A stretch of DNA of 64,000 bases from Aliarcobacter vitoriensis (lineage in GTDB: Bacteria; Campylobacterota; Campylobacteria; Campylobacterales; Arcobacteraceae). A program made the position numbers and the translations under genes. The notes under the pieces are model-generated. The model saw only the letters and a list, made by a program, of their open reading frames with translations. It was not told the origin of the DNA and searched no databases. The stretch spans positions 112,680 through 176,679 of the forward strand of contig NZ_PDKB01000003.1 of the NCBI RefSeq assembly GCF_003316695.1, given 5' to 3'. Positions 28,145-38,240 of this stretch are shown in pieces (positions within the stretch are counted from its first letter, which is position 1; each line of letters begins with the position of its first letter).

Positions 28145-29002
28145 ATGTTTAAATTTAATTTTAAATGGTTACAAAAATCTATTTTAATAATAGGTTTTTT
28201 AAGTTTGTTTGGTGCTATAAATGCTTTTGCTGAAATTAAGGGTAACAATTCATTTGCTACTGCTTATTCATTTGGATATTGGGAGTACCATTCTTCAGGT
28301 GTTACATCTTTAGCAGCTAATGAAAATGATGCTTTTTACTCATTTAGAGTAAATGCTGGAGATAGAGTATATGTTAGATTGGGAATAGGTTCAGAATATA
28401 TAGGTTCTGGTATAAATCTACAAATATTTAATAGTAATAAACAAAAGATAACAGAACCAAATTCTACTATAATAAGTTCTTCTTTACCATTCATTTTTGA
28501 TAATGTTGATGGATCTTTACAAGGACAAACTTTTTATATAAAAGTAAATAGAGGAAATTATGTAGGGAATATGGTTTTTGTTATGGGTATTGAGAAAAGA
28601 ATATATTCATCTAATGGAACATATGATTTTATAGGAATATCTTCAAACCCTGGTAATCCAAATATATTAACGAATCCAAATGGTATTGATTCTTCAATTA
28701 TTACTATGGATTTGACAAATAAATCAACTATTCCTGTTGGAGCTATTGTGAAATCAATAACAACATCTGGGAGTGTATATCCAAGTAAAGGTGGAATACT
28801 TCATAAAATATCTTCAAATCAAGACAATATTTGGCATACAGCTACAGTAGAAGGTAGTGGATATAATATAAACGTTAGTAATGCTTTAAAAGTAAAACAA
28901 ATTTGGTCTTTTAGATATAATCAAAAAGCAATGGGTGCTTCTACTATGAAAAATGTAAAAGCAAATATAAATTATGAATATGACGTAACTGAAGGATTTT
29001 AA
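28145..29002 (+). CDS. secreted beta-rich protein of unknown function
   Basis: 285 aa. Signal peptide of about 29 residues (ILIIGFLSLFGAINAFA, cleaved before EIKG). The next ~110 residues, with NDAFYSFRVNAGDRVYVRL, look like a PPC-type (bacterial pre-peptidase C-terminal) beta-sandwich; the rest is Ser/Gly/Asn-rich. No catalytic motif. Ribosome site AAAGGGG and a -10 (28107-28112) are present. Its own terminator follows, so it is transcribed singly; likely periplasmic or exported. Confidence 0.75.
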   Translation: MFKFNFKWLQKSILIIGFLSLFGAINAFAEIKGNNSFATAYSFGYWEYHSSGVTSLAANENDAFYSFRVNAGDRVYVRLGIGSEYIGSGINLQIFNSNKQKITEPNSTIISSSLPFIFDNVDGSLQGQTFYIKVNRGNYVGNMVFVMGIEKRIYSSNGTYDFIGISSNPGNPNILTNPNGIDSSIITMDLTNKSTIPVGAIVKSITTSGSVYPSKGGILHKISSNQDNIWHTATVEGSGYNINVSNALKVKQIWSFRYNQKAMGASTMKNVKANINYEYDVTEGF

Positions 29003-29015
29003 TTTTTTATAAATC

Positions 29016-29050
29016 AACAGTTCTTTCTTATTTTAGAAAGAACTGTTTTA
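29016..29050 (+). terminator. strong intrinsic terminator
   Basis: AACAGTTCTTTC (29016-29027) pairs perfectly with GAAAGAACTGTT (29036-29047), a 12-13 bp stem with an eight-base loop and T tail, directly after the secreted-protein gene. Confidence 0.85.
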
Positions 29051-29112
29051 ATGCTTAGGAATCTGAATTAGTATAAAGGTTACTTCTTATCAACTAAAAA
29101 TGAAGCTTTTGA

Positions 29113-29152
29113 TATAATTTTGCCATCAATCGATACTTTATTTTAAAGTATC
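29113..29152 (+). promoter_or_regulatory. TATAAT followed by a perfect 9-bp hairpin in the yigZ upstream region
   Basis: TATAAT at 29113-29118 is followed 13 bases later by GATACTTTA/TAAAGTATC (29132-29152, loop TTT). A second TATAAT at 29194-29199 is better placed for yigZ. The hairpin could be a small RNA's 5' structure, an operator or a leftover palindrome. Confidence 0.3.
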
Positions 29153-29231
29153 AGTTCAAGTACTTTGTTTCTAGATAGAATATTAAAATATTTTATAATG
29201 TATAAATCAAATCTCATAAGGGGAATTATAT

Positions 29232-29804
29232 TTGAAATTCGTGCAAAAAGAGTTTATTGCTACTATTGAAGAGAAAAAATCAAAGTTTATAGCTTTTTTA
29301 GTTCCATATAGTGATTTTTCTAAAACTATGCAAAGATTGAGAGAAGAACACTTAAAAGCTGTACATTTTGTTTATGCATATAGATATTTAAATGAGTTTG
29401 AACAAATTGTAGAAAATTCTAGTGATGATGGAGAACCAAGAGGAACAAGTGGAAAACCAACATTAGCTGTTTTATCGGGTGCATATATTATAAATAGTGC
29501 AGTTATAATTGTACGATATTTTGGTGGTACAAAACTTGGAACTGGAGGACTTGTCCGAGCTTATAGTGATAGTGCAAATGAAGTTATAAAAATAGCTGAT
29601 TTTAAAGAGTATAAAAAATTAATATTAAAAACTTTAGAGTTTGAATATAGTAATTTGGGACAAATAGAGTATATTTTAAATCAACAAAATATAAAAATAT
29701 CAAATAAAGATTTTAATACAAATGTAAAGCTAGTGATTGAACTTTCAAGAGATGAATTTGATAATCTTTGTCCTTTACTTCCAAGAGAAATTAAGATAGA
29801 ATAA
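29232..29804 (+). CDS. yigZ: YigZ/IMPACT-family protein
   Basis: 190 aa from TTG 29232, with AAGGGG eight bases upstream. Carries the UPF0029 signature SSDDGEPRGTSGKP near residue 62 and VRYFGGTKLGTGGL near 95, plus a C-terminal ferredoxin-like domain. Family members bind nucleic acid or ribosomes; the bacterial function is poorly defined. Followed by the secretin gene after 25 bases. Confidence 0.92.
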   Translation: MKFVQKEFIATIEEKKSKFIAFLVPYSDFSKTMQRLREEHLKAVHFVYAYRYLNEFEQIVENSSDDGEPRGTSGKPTLAVLSGAYIINSAVIIVRYFGGTKLGTGGLVRAYSDSANEVIKIADFKEYKKLILKTLEFEYSNLGQIEYILNQQNIKISNKDFNTNVKLVIELSRDEFDNLCPLLPREIKIE

Positions 29805-29829
29805 TTATCATTTTCTTAAAGGGGCTTTT

Positions 29830-31293
29830 GTGAAAAAGTTTTTAAAGATATTTTTCATACTCATAATTTCTACGAATTGTTTTTCTTCCGATAAAATAGA
29901 TATAAATTTTTCAAATTTACACTTAAATGAACTTATAAAAATTAGTTCAAAAATATTGAATAAAGATATTTTGGTATCAGAAAATTTTGATATTAAAGTA
30001 AATTTCTTTTCAAATAGAAGTGTGAAAAAAAGTGAATTATTAAATATTTTAAAATCAACCCTAAATGACAATGGTTATATGCTAGAAGATAATGGAACTT
30101 TTTTAAAGATAGTAAAAATTCAAGAACCAAAAAAAGAGCCATATTCTACAAAGATATATGAGTTAAAAAATGTTGATGGTGAAAATATCTTAAAAATTTT
30201 AACAACTTTAATTGATAAAAATAGTTTTGAGAATGAACATATTAAACCTATTGTGACTTTAGATAGTGAGTCTAACTCTATAATTTTAATGGGAGTTGAA
30301 ACTGAACTAAATAAACTCACAAATTTGCTAGATGATATAGATAAACAAAAATCACAAGTTTATATACAAGCTAAAATCATAGAAGTAAACAATGAAATGG
30401 TAAATAAAATAGGTTTATCTTATGGAATTTTAAGAGCAAACTCTTCAAGTGATGGAATAATGGCTATCTCTACAAATTTAAATGGAGGTTCAAATGCTTT
30501 AAATGAAGCAATATCTAGTTTTGCTTGGAACATAGGAAATCTAAATATAAAATCTGGAATAGCTTTTGGAGCTAGTTTAAATTTATTACGACAACAAGGT
30601 GCTGTTGATATAGTTTCAGAACCATCAATATTGGCTATAAATAATAAAGAGAGTTTTATATATGTAGGAGAAAAAATATCTGTTCAAACTTCAAGTACTG
30701 TAACAGATGGTGGAACCCAAAGGACAAATTTTCAAAGAGAAGATGTTGGATTAACTTTAAAAGTAAAACCACGAGTTGCAAGTGATGAAAAATTGACTCT
30801 GGAAATAAGTGCTTTAATTGAAGGTATAAAATTAAAATCAGTTGGGGTTGGTGATAATCCAGATACTCATAAAAAAGAGATAAATACAACTGCTATTTTA
30901 AACAATGGAGAAAGTGTAATAATAGGTGGATTAATAGAGAATAAAAGTGAAAATGTAGAAGATAAAGTACCACTTTTAGGAGATATTCCTGTTGTTGGAA
31001 ATATTTTTAGAAATGAAGCAAATGTAAATAAAAAAAACAATTTAGTTATCATTGTAACACCATATTTAGTTCCAAAAAATAAAGATTTGACATATATAAG
31101 AGATAAATTAACAGAACTTAAAAGCTTGGAAGATAGATATTTAGAAGAGTCTTTACAAAGTTTACAACATAATAAAGAAGAGAAAAAAGATAAAGTTGTT
31201 ACTATAAGTCAAAAAGATAATTTAAATGAAAAAACTTTACATGAAAAGAGATTAAAAGAGTTTTTTGAAGATCATTCAAACAATGGTTTATAG
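29830..31293 (+). CDS. type II secretion/type IV pilus-like secretin
   Basis: 487 aa from GTG, with AAAGGGG upstream. Signal peptide (about 19 residues), a short STN-like domain (25-95), a secretin N domain (about 105-170) and the secretin pore domain (about 185-415) with VPLLGDIPVVGNIFR near 387. Secretins form outer-membrane rings for protein export, pili or DNA uptake; in Campylobacter a similar protein, CtsD, is needed for transformation. No other secretion genes are adjacent. The last 60 residues are a charged tail. Confidence 0.9.
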   Translation: MKKFLKIFFILIISTNCFSSDKIDINFSNLHLNELIKISSKILNKDILVSENFDIKVNFFSNRSVKKSELLNILKSTLNDNGYMLEDNGTFLKIVKIQEPKKEPYSTKIYELKNVDGENILKILTTLIDKNSFENEHIKPIVTLDSESNSIILMGVETELNKLTNLLDDIDKQKSQVYIQAKIIEVNNEMVNKIGLSYGILRANSSSDGIMAISTNLNGGSNALNEAISSFAWNIGNLNIKSGIAFGASLNLLRQQGAVDIVSEPSILAINNKESFIYVGEKISVQTSSTVTDGGTQRTNFQREDVGLTLKVKPRVASDEKLTLEISALIEGIKLKSVGVGDNPDTHKKEINTTAILNNGESVIIGGLIENKSENVEDKVPLLGDIPVVGNIFRNEANVNKKNNLVIIVTPYLVPKNKDLTYIRDKLTELKSLEDRYLEESLQSLQHNKEEKKDKVVTISQKDNLNEKTLHEKRLKEFFEDHSNNGL

Positions 31294-31299
31294 ATATTT

Positions 31300-32214
31300 T
31301 TGGTAAAATTGCCAAAAATAAAAGGAAGAGTTATCAAAAAATTTAGAAAAGTACATATAGAAATTACAAATATTTGTAACTTAAAATGTACATTTTGTCC
31401 ACCAAAAATATTACCAAATAAAAGTATGGATTTAGAACTTTTTGAAAAGTTAAATAAAGAGTTAAAAGAAGTTACAAATGAACTAGCTTACCATATTGTT
31501 GGTGATCCATTAGTTTTGAGTAGTTTGAATGATTTTTTAAATATTAGTAAAGAAAATAGTTTAAGAGTAAATATCACAACAACAGCAAACAATATCTCAC
31601 AAAAACATTATGAAACACTACTAAATAGTGCAATAAAACAGATAAATTTTTCAATAAATTCTTACAATGCAAACTCTCATAAAAAAAGTTTAGATGAATA
31701 TTTAGAACCAATTATAGATTTTGTAAAGTTTGCACAAAAGCAAGTTCATGAGTATTTTATAAATTTTAGAATTTGGAATTTGGATGAAGAAAAAAGTGCG
31801 AAAGAGTTTAACAAAAAAGTTTTTGATAGATTAAATAAAGAGTTTAATACGAGTTTAAATATAGATGAAATTTATAAAGAAAAGCCTAAAAATATTAAAA
31901 TTGCAAGGAAAGTTTTTATAAACTTTGATGAGTATTTTAATTGGCCAGATTTAAAAAATGAAACTATTTCAGAAACTGGATTTTGCTATGGTTTAAATTC
32001 TCATTTTGGTATTTTAGCTTCAGGTGATGTTGTTCCTTGTTGTTTGGATAAAGATGCCAGAATAAATTTAGGAAATATAAAAAATAGTTCTATTAAAGAG
32101 ATTTTAAACTCTCAAAGAGTAAAAGATATAAAAGCTGGATTTAAAAACAATATGTTAGTAGAAGAACTTTGTCAAAAATGTGAATATAGAACAAGATTTG
32201 AAAAGGAAAAATGA
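31300..32214 (+). CDS. radical SAM/SPASM-domain protein
   Basis: 304 aa from TTG 31300 (no strong ribosome site; TTG 31309 is an alternative). The [4Fe-4S] motif CNLKCTFCPP is near residue 26. C-terminal Cys residues in CYGLNS, VVPCCLDKD and LCQKCEY form a SPASM-like auxiliary cluster region. Such enzymes modify peptides or small molecules; substrate unknown. The stop overlaps the EI24 gene start. Confidence 0.85.
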   Translation: MVKLPKIKGRVIKKFRKVHIEITNICNLKCTFCPPKILPNKSMDLELFEKLNKELKEVTNELAYHIVGDPLVLSSLNDFLNISKENSLRVNITTTANNISQKHYETLLNSAIKQINFSINSYNANSHKKSLDEYLEPIIDFVKFAQKQVHEYFINFRIWNLDEEKSAKEFNKKVFDRLNKEFNTSLNIDEIYKEKPKNIKIARKVFINFDEYFNWPDLKNETISETGFCYGLNSHFGILASGDVVPCCLDKDARINLGNIKNSSIKEILNSQRVKDIKAGFKNNMLVEELCQKCEYRTRFEKEK

Positions 32215-33002
32215 TGAATGAAGCAGAGATAATATTAAAAAGTGTGAAAGATTTTTTTAGTTCAAAAATGCTAAAAATAGCTTTAATTCCACTTATTGTT
32301 TCTATGATTATTTTGTATGTAATATTTTTTGGAATGGCAAGTATTGGAATAGAAGCTTTAAGAACAGTTGCTCAAACTGCACAAGAAGGCGGTGAAGTTA
32401 TTATCGATGAAAATGCACCATTTTATATTATTTGGTTTACATATTTTATAGTATTTATGTTCAAATATTCTATAACCTCTTGGTTGGCTGGGATTTTGTT
32501 TTATACCGTAGGAACAGTTTTTATTTTTCATATTTCAGTTATATTGACACTTTTTATTATTGGATTTTTAACTCCGATGATTGTTGAGGTTTTACATAAA
32601 AAAGATTATTCACATTTGGAATTAAAGCCATTTGGAAATATTAGAAATGCTATTACAAACTCTTTAAAAGCAATATTTGTTATGATATTTTTATATATTT
32701 TATTTATTCCTTTATATTTTATTCCTTTAGTAAATATTGTTGCTTTATATCTTCCTTTGTATTATTTCTTTCACAAATTATTAAATTTTGATGTAGGTTC
32801 AACAATTTTAAGTAAAGATGAATATCAAAAAATATATACAGATAACTCTAGTTCTTTTAGGTTCAGAACTTTGGCTTTATATTTTTTAGCAACTATTCCA
32901 TTTATAACTCTTTTTGTTGCAGTTTTTTATGTCACTTATTTAAGCAATGCTTATTTTGTAGAACTTACAAACCTAAGACGAAAAGAGGCTAGTTTTGAAT
33001 AA
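32211..33002 (+). CDS. EI24-domain membrane protein
   Basis: 263 aa with at least four hydrophobic segments, including a long one at residues 18-40 and others near 85-120, 145-185 and 225-250. The plan matches EI24/CysZ-type membrane proteins. Some relatives (CysZ) carry sulfate, but no binding motif confirms that here. Overlaps the radical SAM gene by four bases and the phosphatase gene by eight. Confidence 0.8.
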   Translation: MMNEAEIILKSVKDFFSSKMLKIALIPLIVSMIILYVIFFGMASIGIEALRTVAQTAQEGGEVIIDENAPFYIIWFTYFIVFMFKYSITSWLAGILFYTVGTVFIFHISVILTLFIIGFLTPMIVEVLHKKDYSHLELKPFGNIRNAITNSLKAIFVMIFLYILFIPLYFIPLVNIVALYLPLYYFFHKLLNFDVGSTILSKDEYQKIYTDNSSSFRFRTLALYFLATIPFITLFVAVFYVTYLSNAYFVELTNLRRKEASFE

Positions 33003-33729
33003 AGATTTATTTATAGAAGCAGTTTTAAAAGCAAATAAAGAGATTTTGGATTACTTGGAAAATGGTTTAAGTAAAGAGGATTTTGAATATACAAATATAA
33101 ATGGTTTTGGTGGTGATAATTCATTGAAATTAGATATTCTTTTTGAAAATATTTTTATAAAACATTTGAGTAGTTTTGGAAATATTTTTAGTGAAGAGTG
33201 TGGATTTATAGATAATGAAAGTGAATTTACGATAGTTATTGACCCCCTTGATGGAAGCAACAATTTTTATTCAAATTTACCATATTTTGGAACTTCTGTT
33301 GCATTGAAAAAAGGAGATGATGTTATAGCAGGTTTTGTAGCAAATTTACCTATGAAAACTATTGTTTATAGAGCCTTTGGAAGTGAAGTAAAATATTTTT
33401 GTCTTCAAAATATGAAAGAAAAGAAAATATTTAAAAATGATAAAAGTAAAATATCTATTTTTGAAAGAGCTTATGAATATCCAAATATTTGTAAAAAATT
33501 AAATGATAAAAATATTAAATTTAGAAGTTTAGGAGCTACAGCATTAAGTTTAGCAAATGCAATGGATTATAATTTTGTATTATTTAAAGGAGAAATACGA
33601 GATTTTGATGTATTAGCTGGATTATATATTTGTAAAGATTTAAATATTTATAAAGATGATGAGACGATTTTGATTGTAAAAAATAAGGATAACTTAAATT
33701 TTTTTAAAGAAATTATTAATGATTTTTAG
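32995..33729 (+). CDS. inositol monophosphatase-family phosphatase
   Basis: 244 aa from TTG 32995. Metal-binding motif VIDPLDGSNNF near residue 80 and the second acidic site IRDFDVLAG near 202 (usual form WDxAA) mark the Mg-dependent IMPase/FBPase fold. The first acidic motif is EECGF near 63. Substrates in the family include inositol phosphates, PAP and sugar phosphates; this one cannot be assigned. Confidence 0.88.
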   Translation: MNKDLFIEAVLKANKEILDYLENGLSKEDFEYTNINGFGGDNSLKLDILFENIFIKHLSSFGNIFSEECGFIDNESEFTIVIDPLDGSNNFYSNLPYFGTSVALKKGDDVIAGFVANLPMKTIVYRAFGSEVKYFCLQNMKEKKIFKNDKSKISIFERAYEYPNICKKLNDKNIKFRSLGATALSLANAMDYNFVLFKGEIRDFDVLAGLYICKDLNIYKDDETILIVKNKDNLNFFKEIINDF

Positions 33730-33759
33730 GTATAACTCCAAAACATATTTTATATATAG

Positions 33760-34022
<263 letters not shown>

Positions 34023-34023
<1 letters not shown>

Positions 34024-35492
34024 TGTCAAAAATTACAACAATCATAGACATTGGTTCCAATTCAATGCGAATGGTTGTTTTAGAAAAATCTAGTCGTTTT
34101 GCTTTTAGTCTTATAAATGAGACTAAAAGTAGAGTGAAAATTTCAGAAGGTTGCTATGAAAATGGTGGAAATCTTCAAGAAATACCTATGCAAAGAGCTT
34201 ACGAGTCTTTAAAATCTTTTTTAAATATCTCAAATGCACTAAAATCAAGAAAAATTCTTTGTGTTGCAACATCAGCACTTAGAGATGCTCCAAATTCTAA
34301 AGTTTTTTTAAATAGAGTTAGAAAAGATTTAGGTTTAAATATCAAAGTTATTGATGGTGAGAAAGAGGCATATTATGGTGGAGTTGCTACTTCAAACTTG
34401 CTTCATGATGATGATTTTGTAACTGTTGATATTGGTGGTGGAAGCACAGAATTTTGTTTTGTAAAAGATGGAAAAATCATAAAATCGATATCTTTAAATA
34501 TAGGAACGGTAAGACTACGAGAACTATATTTTAATAAAAATAATATTGATGGTGCAAAAAAATATATTTTAGATAATTTAAAAAATATTTTAAATTTAGA
34601 TTTAAATATCCCTTCAAAAGTTGTAGGAATTGGTGGAAGTATAAGGTTTTTATCAAAACTTATTATGCAAAAAAACTTTTATCCACTAGATGCTATTCAT
34701 GGATTTTCATATAAAGTAAAAGATGAAAATAGGCTTTTTAAAGATATTTTAAAAGCAAATTCAAATGAAGATTTAGAAAGTTTAGGAGTAAAAAAAGATA
34801 GATTTGACACTATAAAAGAAGGAACTTTTATATTTCAGACTATTCTTGAAGAGCTTAATATAAAAACCGTTGTAACTTCTGGAGTAGGTGTTCGAGAGGG
34901 TGTTTATCTAACAGATTTATTAAGAAATCAAAATCATAAATTTCCAGAAAATTTTAATGTGAGTGTACGAAGTTTACTTGATAGATTTCAGGTTTGTCCA
35001 AAGCAGAGTGCTTATTTTGGAAATAATGCTAAAAAAATATTTGATATTTTAAAACCTCTTCATAGGCTTGATGAAAAGTTTAAAACTCTTTTGGTTGTAT
35101 CTTCAAAACTACACTCTATTGGTACAACAATAAATTTTTATAAATCAAATGACAATGCTTTTGATTTTATTCTAAGTGGATTGAACTACGATTTTTTACA
35201 TACTTCAAGAGTTATAGTTGCTTATACATTGAAGTTTTCAAAAAAATCTTTACCAAAAGCAATAGATTTAGAAGAGTATAAAGAACTTTTACCTTGTTTG
35301 GAAGATATGCAATGGATGTCATTTATGATTGCACTGAATTTGGCTGTAAATCAGGATTTTTCAAGACCACAAGTTGAATATAGCTTAGAAAACAATGTTT
35401 TAAAAATGAATTTGCCAAATAAATCTTTTTTAATAAAATCTTATATTGAGAAACTAGAAACTCCAAACAATTTATCTTTAGAGATTTTATGA
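34023..35492 (+). CDS. ppx: Ppx/GppA-family exopolyphosphatase
   Basis: 489 aa. N-terminal ASKHA fold with DIGSNSMRMVV near residue 9 and VDIGGGSTEF near 138, then a C-terminal HD-like helical domain. Hydrolyses polyphosphate and/or pppGpp; the family cannot be split by eye. Overlaps waaC by four bases, tying it to the LOS transcript. Confidence 0.93.
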
Positions 35493-36493
35493 TGAAAAAA
35501 ATAGCTATCATTAAGCTATCGGCTATGGGTGATATAATTCACTCTATGGTAGCTTTACAATTTATTAAAAAAGAGTATCCCTCTTTGCAGATTGATTGGT
35601 TTGTTGAAGATTCTTTTTGCGGTATTTTGGAAAACAATCCAGATATTTCAAATATAATCAAACTAAATTTAAAAAGTATCAAAAAAGATAAAAAAGAGAT
35701 TTTTAATCAAATAAAACTTTTAATTAAGTTCAAAAAAAATAATTATGATTTAGTTTTAGATGCTCAAGGACTTATAAAATCTGCTATTGTTACAAGATTA
35801 TTGGGAAAGCAACGAGCAGGATTTAATAAAAACTCTATAAGAGAGAAATTTGCTTCATATTTTTATACAAAAAAAGTTGATATTCCTTATGATGGAAACG
35901 CAATTCTTAGAAATTGCAAAATTTTAAGTGAACCTTTGAATTTTTCAATATCAGAAGATGATATTTTAAATAAAGAGCCATTTTTGTTTTATAAAGATGA
36001 AGATGAAATAATCTATGAGTATTTAAAAAAAGATAAAAAAAATGTTTTATTAGTTGTTGGAGCTAGTTGGGATAGTAAAATGTACTCTAAAGAGAAGTTT
36101 GCTAAAATAGTTTCTAGTTTAGATGAAAATTTTTTAATTACTTGGGGAAATGAAAAAGAAAAACAAATAGCACAGTTTATTTCTAAAAATTCAAAAGCTA
36201 TGATTTTACCAAAACTAGATTTGAATAGTTTAAAAGCAGTTGTAAGCAAAGTTGATTTATTAATAGGAAATGACACAGGACCAACTCATATGGCTTGGGC
36301 TTTGAATACTCCTAGTATCACACTTTTTGGGAATACTCCAGCATATAGAAATACTTACGCAACAAGTATAAATAGAACTATAAAATCTGCTAGTATTGTA
36401 AACCCATTTAAACTAGATAGAACTGATTTTTCAATTCAAGATATTGATGAAAATGAGATTATAGAAATGGCAAAGGAACTTTTGTATGTATAG
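35489..36493 (+). CDS. waaC: lipopolysaccharide heptosyltransferase I
   Basis: 334 aa GT9 glycosyltransferase. N-terminal IAIIKLSAMGDIIHS and the C-terminal NDTGPTHMAWALNTPSITLFG motif match WaaC. Adds the first L-glycero-D-manno-heptose to KDO of the LOS inner core. It marks the left border of the LOS locus, as in Campylobacter, and overlaps the acyltransferase gene by eight bases. Confidence 0.95.
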   Translation: MMKKIAIIKLSAMGDIIHSMVALQFIKKEYPSLQIDWFVEDSFCGILENNPDISNIIKLNLKSIKKDKKEIFNQIKLLIKFKKNNYDLVLDAQGLIKSAIVTRLLGKQRAGFNKNSIREKFASYFYTKKVDIPYDGNAILRNCKILSEPLNFSISEDDILNKEPFLFYKDEDEIIYEYLKKDKKNVLLVVGASWDSKMYSKEKFAKIVSSLDENFLITWGNEKEKQIAQFISKNSKAMILPKLDLNSLKAVVSKVDLLIGNDTGPTHMAWALNTPSITLFGNTPAYRNTYATSINRTIKSASIVNPFKLDRTDFSIQDIDENEIIEMAKELLYV

Positions 36494-37400
36494 AAAGATA
36501 AAAGATTATTTTAGACTTTTTTTATATAACACTTTTATGTTTTTATTTTTAATAACTCCAAAATTTTTTATGAAAAAGATTTTACAATTTATGGCATTTT
36601 TTGCATATAAATTCAATAAAAAACATAAAAATATAGCTCTTGCAAATTTAGATTTTGTTTATGGAAATAGTATTACAGAAGATAGAAAACAACAAATAAT
36701 ATATAATTCATATAAATCTTTAGTTTTTAATATGTATGAGTTTATTGAAAATCAAAATATTACAAAAGAGAATATGTTTAAAAAAGCAAATATTTTAAAT
36801 AAAAATATTATTGAAAAGGCTTTTAAAGAAAATCGAAAAATTATATATATAACTGCTCACTATGGTGGTTGGGAGATAACTTTACCATATATTGCTTTGA
36901 TGTTTGGAGAAATTGCTGTTGTAAATAGAAAGATGGATAATCCACACATTCAAGAAAAATATGCAAAGGCTAGAAGTAAAAATAAAATAACAATGCTTGA
37001 AAAACAAAGTGCTGCAAAAGGAATGTTACAAGCTTTTAAAGATAATAAAAGTATAGCCGTTGTAATTGACCAACATATAGGAGCTGGAGTAGAAGTTGAG
37101 TTTTTAGGACAAAAAACAATAGCTACTGATTCTACTTCAAGAATGGCTTTGAAATTTGATGCAATAATTATCCCTATATTTACAGTAAACAATGGCTTTA
37201 GAGATTGGACAATAGAAATCAAAGAGCCAATAGATGTTAAAACTTTAGAATTTAAAACAGATGATAAGATAAAAGAACTCACACAAATTCAAAATGATGT
37301 TGTATCAAAACAAATTTTTGAAAAACCAGATTTTTGGCTTTGGCAGCATAAAAGATTTAAAGCTTTTCACAATGATATTTATAAAAAGAAGCAAGATTGA
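36486..37400 (+). CDS. waaM: lipid A late acyltransferase (HtrB/WaaM family)
   Basis: 304 aa. N-terminal membrane anchor (about 13-40), catalytic HX4E motif HYGGWE near residue 122, and the VVIDQHIGAGVEVEFLG block near 190. Transfers a secondary acyl chain to KDO-lipid A at the inner membrane. Same waaC-htrB order as C. jejuni. Confidence 0.93.
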   Translation: MYRKIKDYFRLFLYNTFMFLFLITPKFFMKKILQFMAFFAYKFNKKHKNIALANLDFVYGNSITEDRKQQIIYNSYKSLVFNMYEFIENQNITKENMFKKANILNKNIIEKAFKENRKIIYITAHYGGWEITLPYIALMFGEIAVVNRKMDNPHIQEKYAKARSKNKITMLEKQSAAKGMLQAFKDNKSIAVVIDQHIGAGVEVEFLGQKTIATDSTSRMALKFDAIIIPIFTVNNGFRDWTIEIKEPIDVKTLEFKTDDKIKELTQIQNDVVSKQIFEKPDFWLWQHKRFKAFHNDIYKKKQD

Positions 37401-38173
37401 GTAATTTTGAAGAGATAGCAAAAAAAGAGTTTAAAAACTCAAGTAAAGAGATTTTTCCTTTTATTTTTGAAGAAAAACAGTATTGGTTGAAAAAAGCAAG
37501 AGCCACAAAACCAAATAAAATTCAGAAGTTCTTTTCTATATTCTTTAAATTTGAGTTGTTGATTCCTTCACTTTATAAAACTTCTAAAGAAGCTTTGGAA
37601 TTTGAGAGTTCAAAGCTTGAAAAATTTAAAAGTATGGGTATAAATGTCCCGAATGTTGTTTATAAATATGAAGATTTTTTCGTACTTGAAGATACTGGAG
37701 AGAGTGTTTATTCATATTTCAAAACTATTGAAAAAGATATGAAAGAGGAACAATTTTACTATTTTGTCGATTTGATGATTGTTGAATTAGCAAAAATTCA
37801 TAATCTTGGTTTTTTTCACGGTGGAAGCCAAATGCGAAATTTTACAACTAAAGATAAAAAGGTTTTTGTTTTAGATTTTGAAGAGAGTTTTAGTAAAGAT
37901 ACAGATATAAAAACTTTACAATATAGGGACTTCTTACTATTCTTACTATCTTTTACTAAATTTAAAAAATTAAATTTCCAGATAGATTATGTCAAAATTG
38001 TAACAAAATATAAAGAGTTGTCAAATAATAAGAATTTTGAATTTAAACTAAAAAGATTTAGTAAAAGATTATCATTTTTTATAAAGCTTAGTGAATTAAA
38101 ATTTATAAAAAGGCTTTTAGGTAGTGATGTATTACAATTCTTTAAGCTTTTTAAGAATTTGAATTTATCATAA
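37397..38173 (+). CDS. kinase-fold protein of LOS locus (BUD32/RIO-like)
   Basis: 258 aa from TTG overlapping the previous stop. Protein-kinase-like fold: VLEDTGESV hinge near residue 93, catalytic loop HGGSQMRN near 135 (usual HxDxxxxN, with Gly for Asp) and VLDFEES near 150, which supplies the metal-binding Asp. Likely phosphorylates a core sugar rather than protein, given position between waaM and glycosyltransferases. Last gene of the waaC-led operon before a new promoter. Confidence 0.75.
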   Translation: MSNFEEIAKKEFKNSSKEIFPFIFEEKQYWLKKARATKPNKIQKFFSIFFKFELLIPSLYKTSKEALEFESSKLEKFKSMGINVPNVVYKYEDFFVLEDTGESVYSYFKTIEKDMKEEQFYYFVDLMIVELAKIHNLGFFHGGSQMRNFTTKDKKVFVLDFEESFSKDTDIKTLQYRDFLLFLLSFTKFKKLNFQIDYVKIVTKYKELSNNKNFEFKLKRFSKRLSFFIKLSELKFIKRLLGSDVLQFFKLFKNLNLS

Positions 38174-38200
38174 ATATCTGAAAAATAATTATAAGTTCGA

Positions 38201-38206
38201 TATAAT
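38201..38206 (+). promoter_or_regulatory. -10 element for the variable LOS block
   Basis: TATAAT 34 bases before the glycosyltransferase gene at 38241, in the first real gap (67 bases) after a run of overlapping genes. No clear -35. Confidence 0.45.
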
Positions 38207-38240
38207 TAAAATTCTAAATTTAACACAAGGTATATAGTTT

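Noticed and set aside
29808..30071. ORF antisense to the secretin start and many similar opposite-strand frames
   Set aside because: Shadow frames of real genes with no ribosome site or domain.
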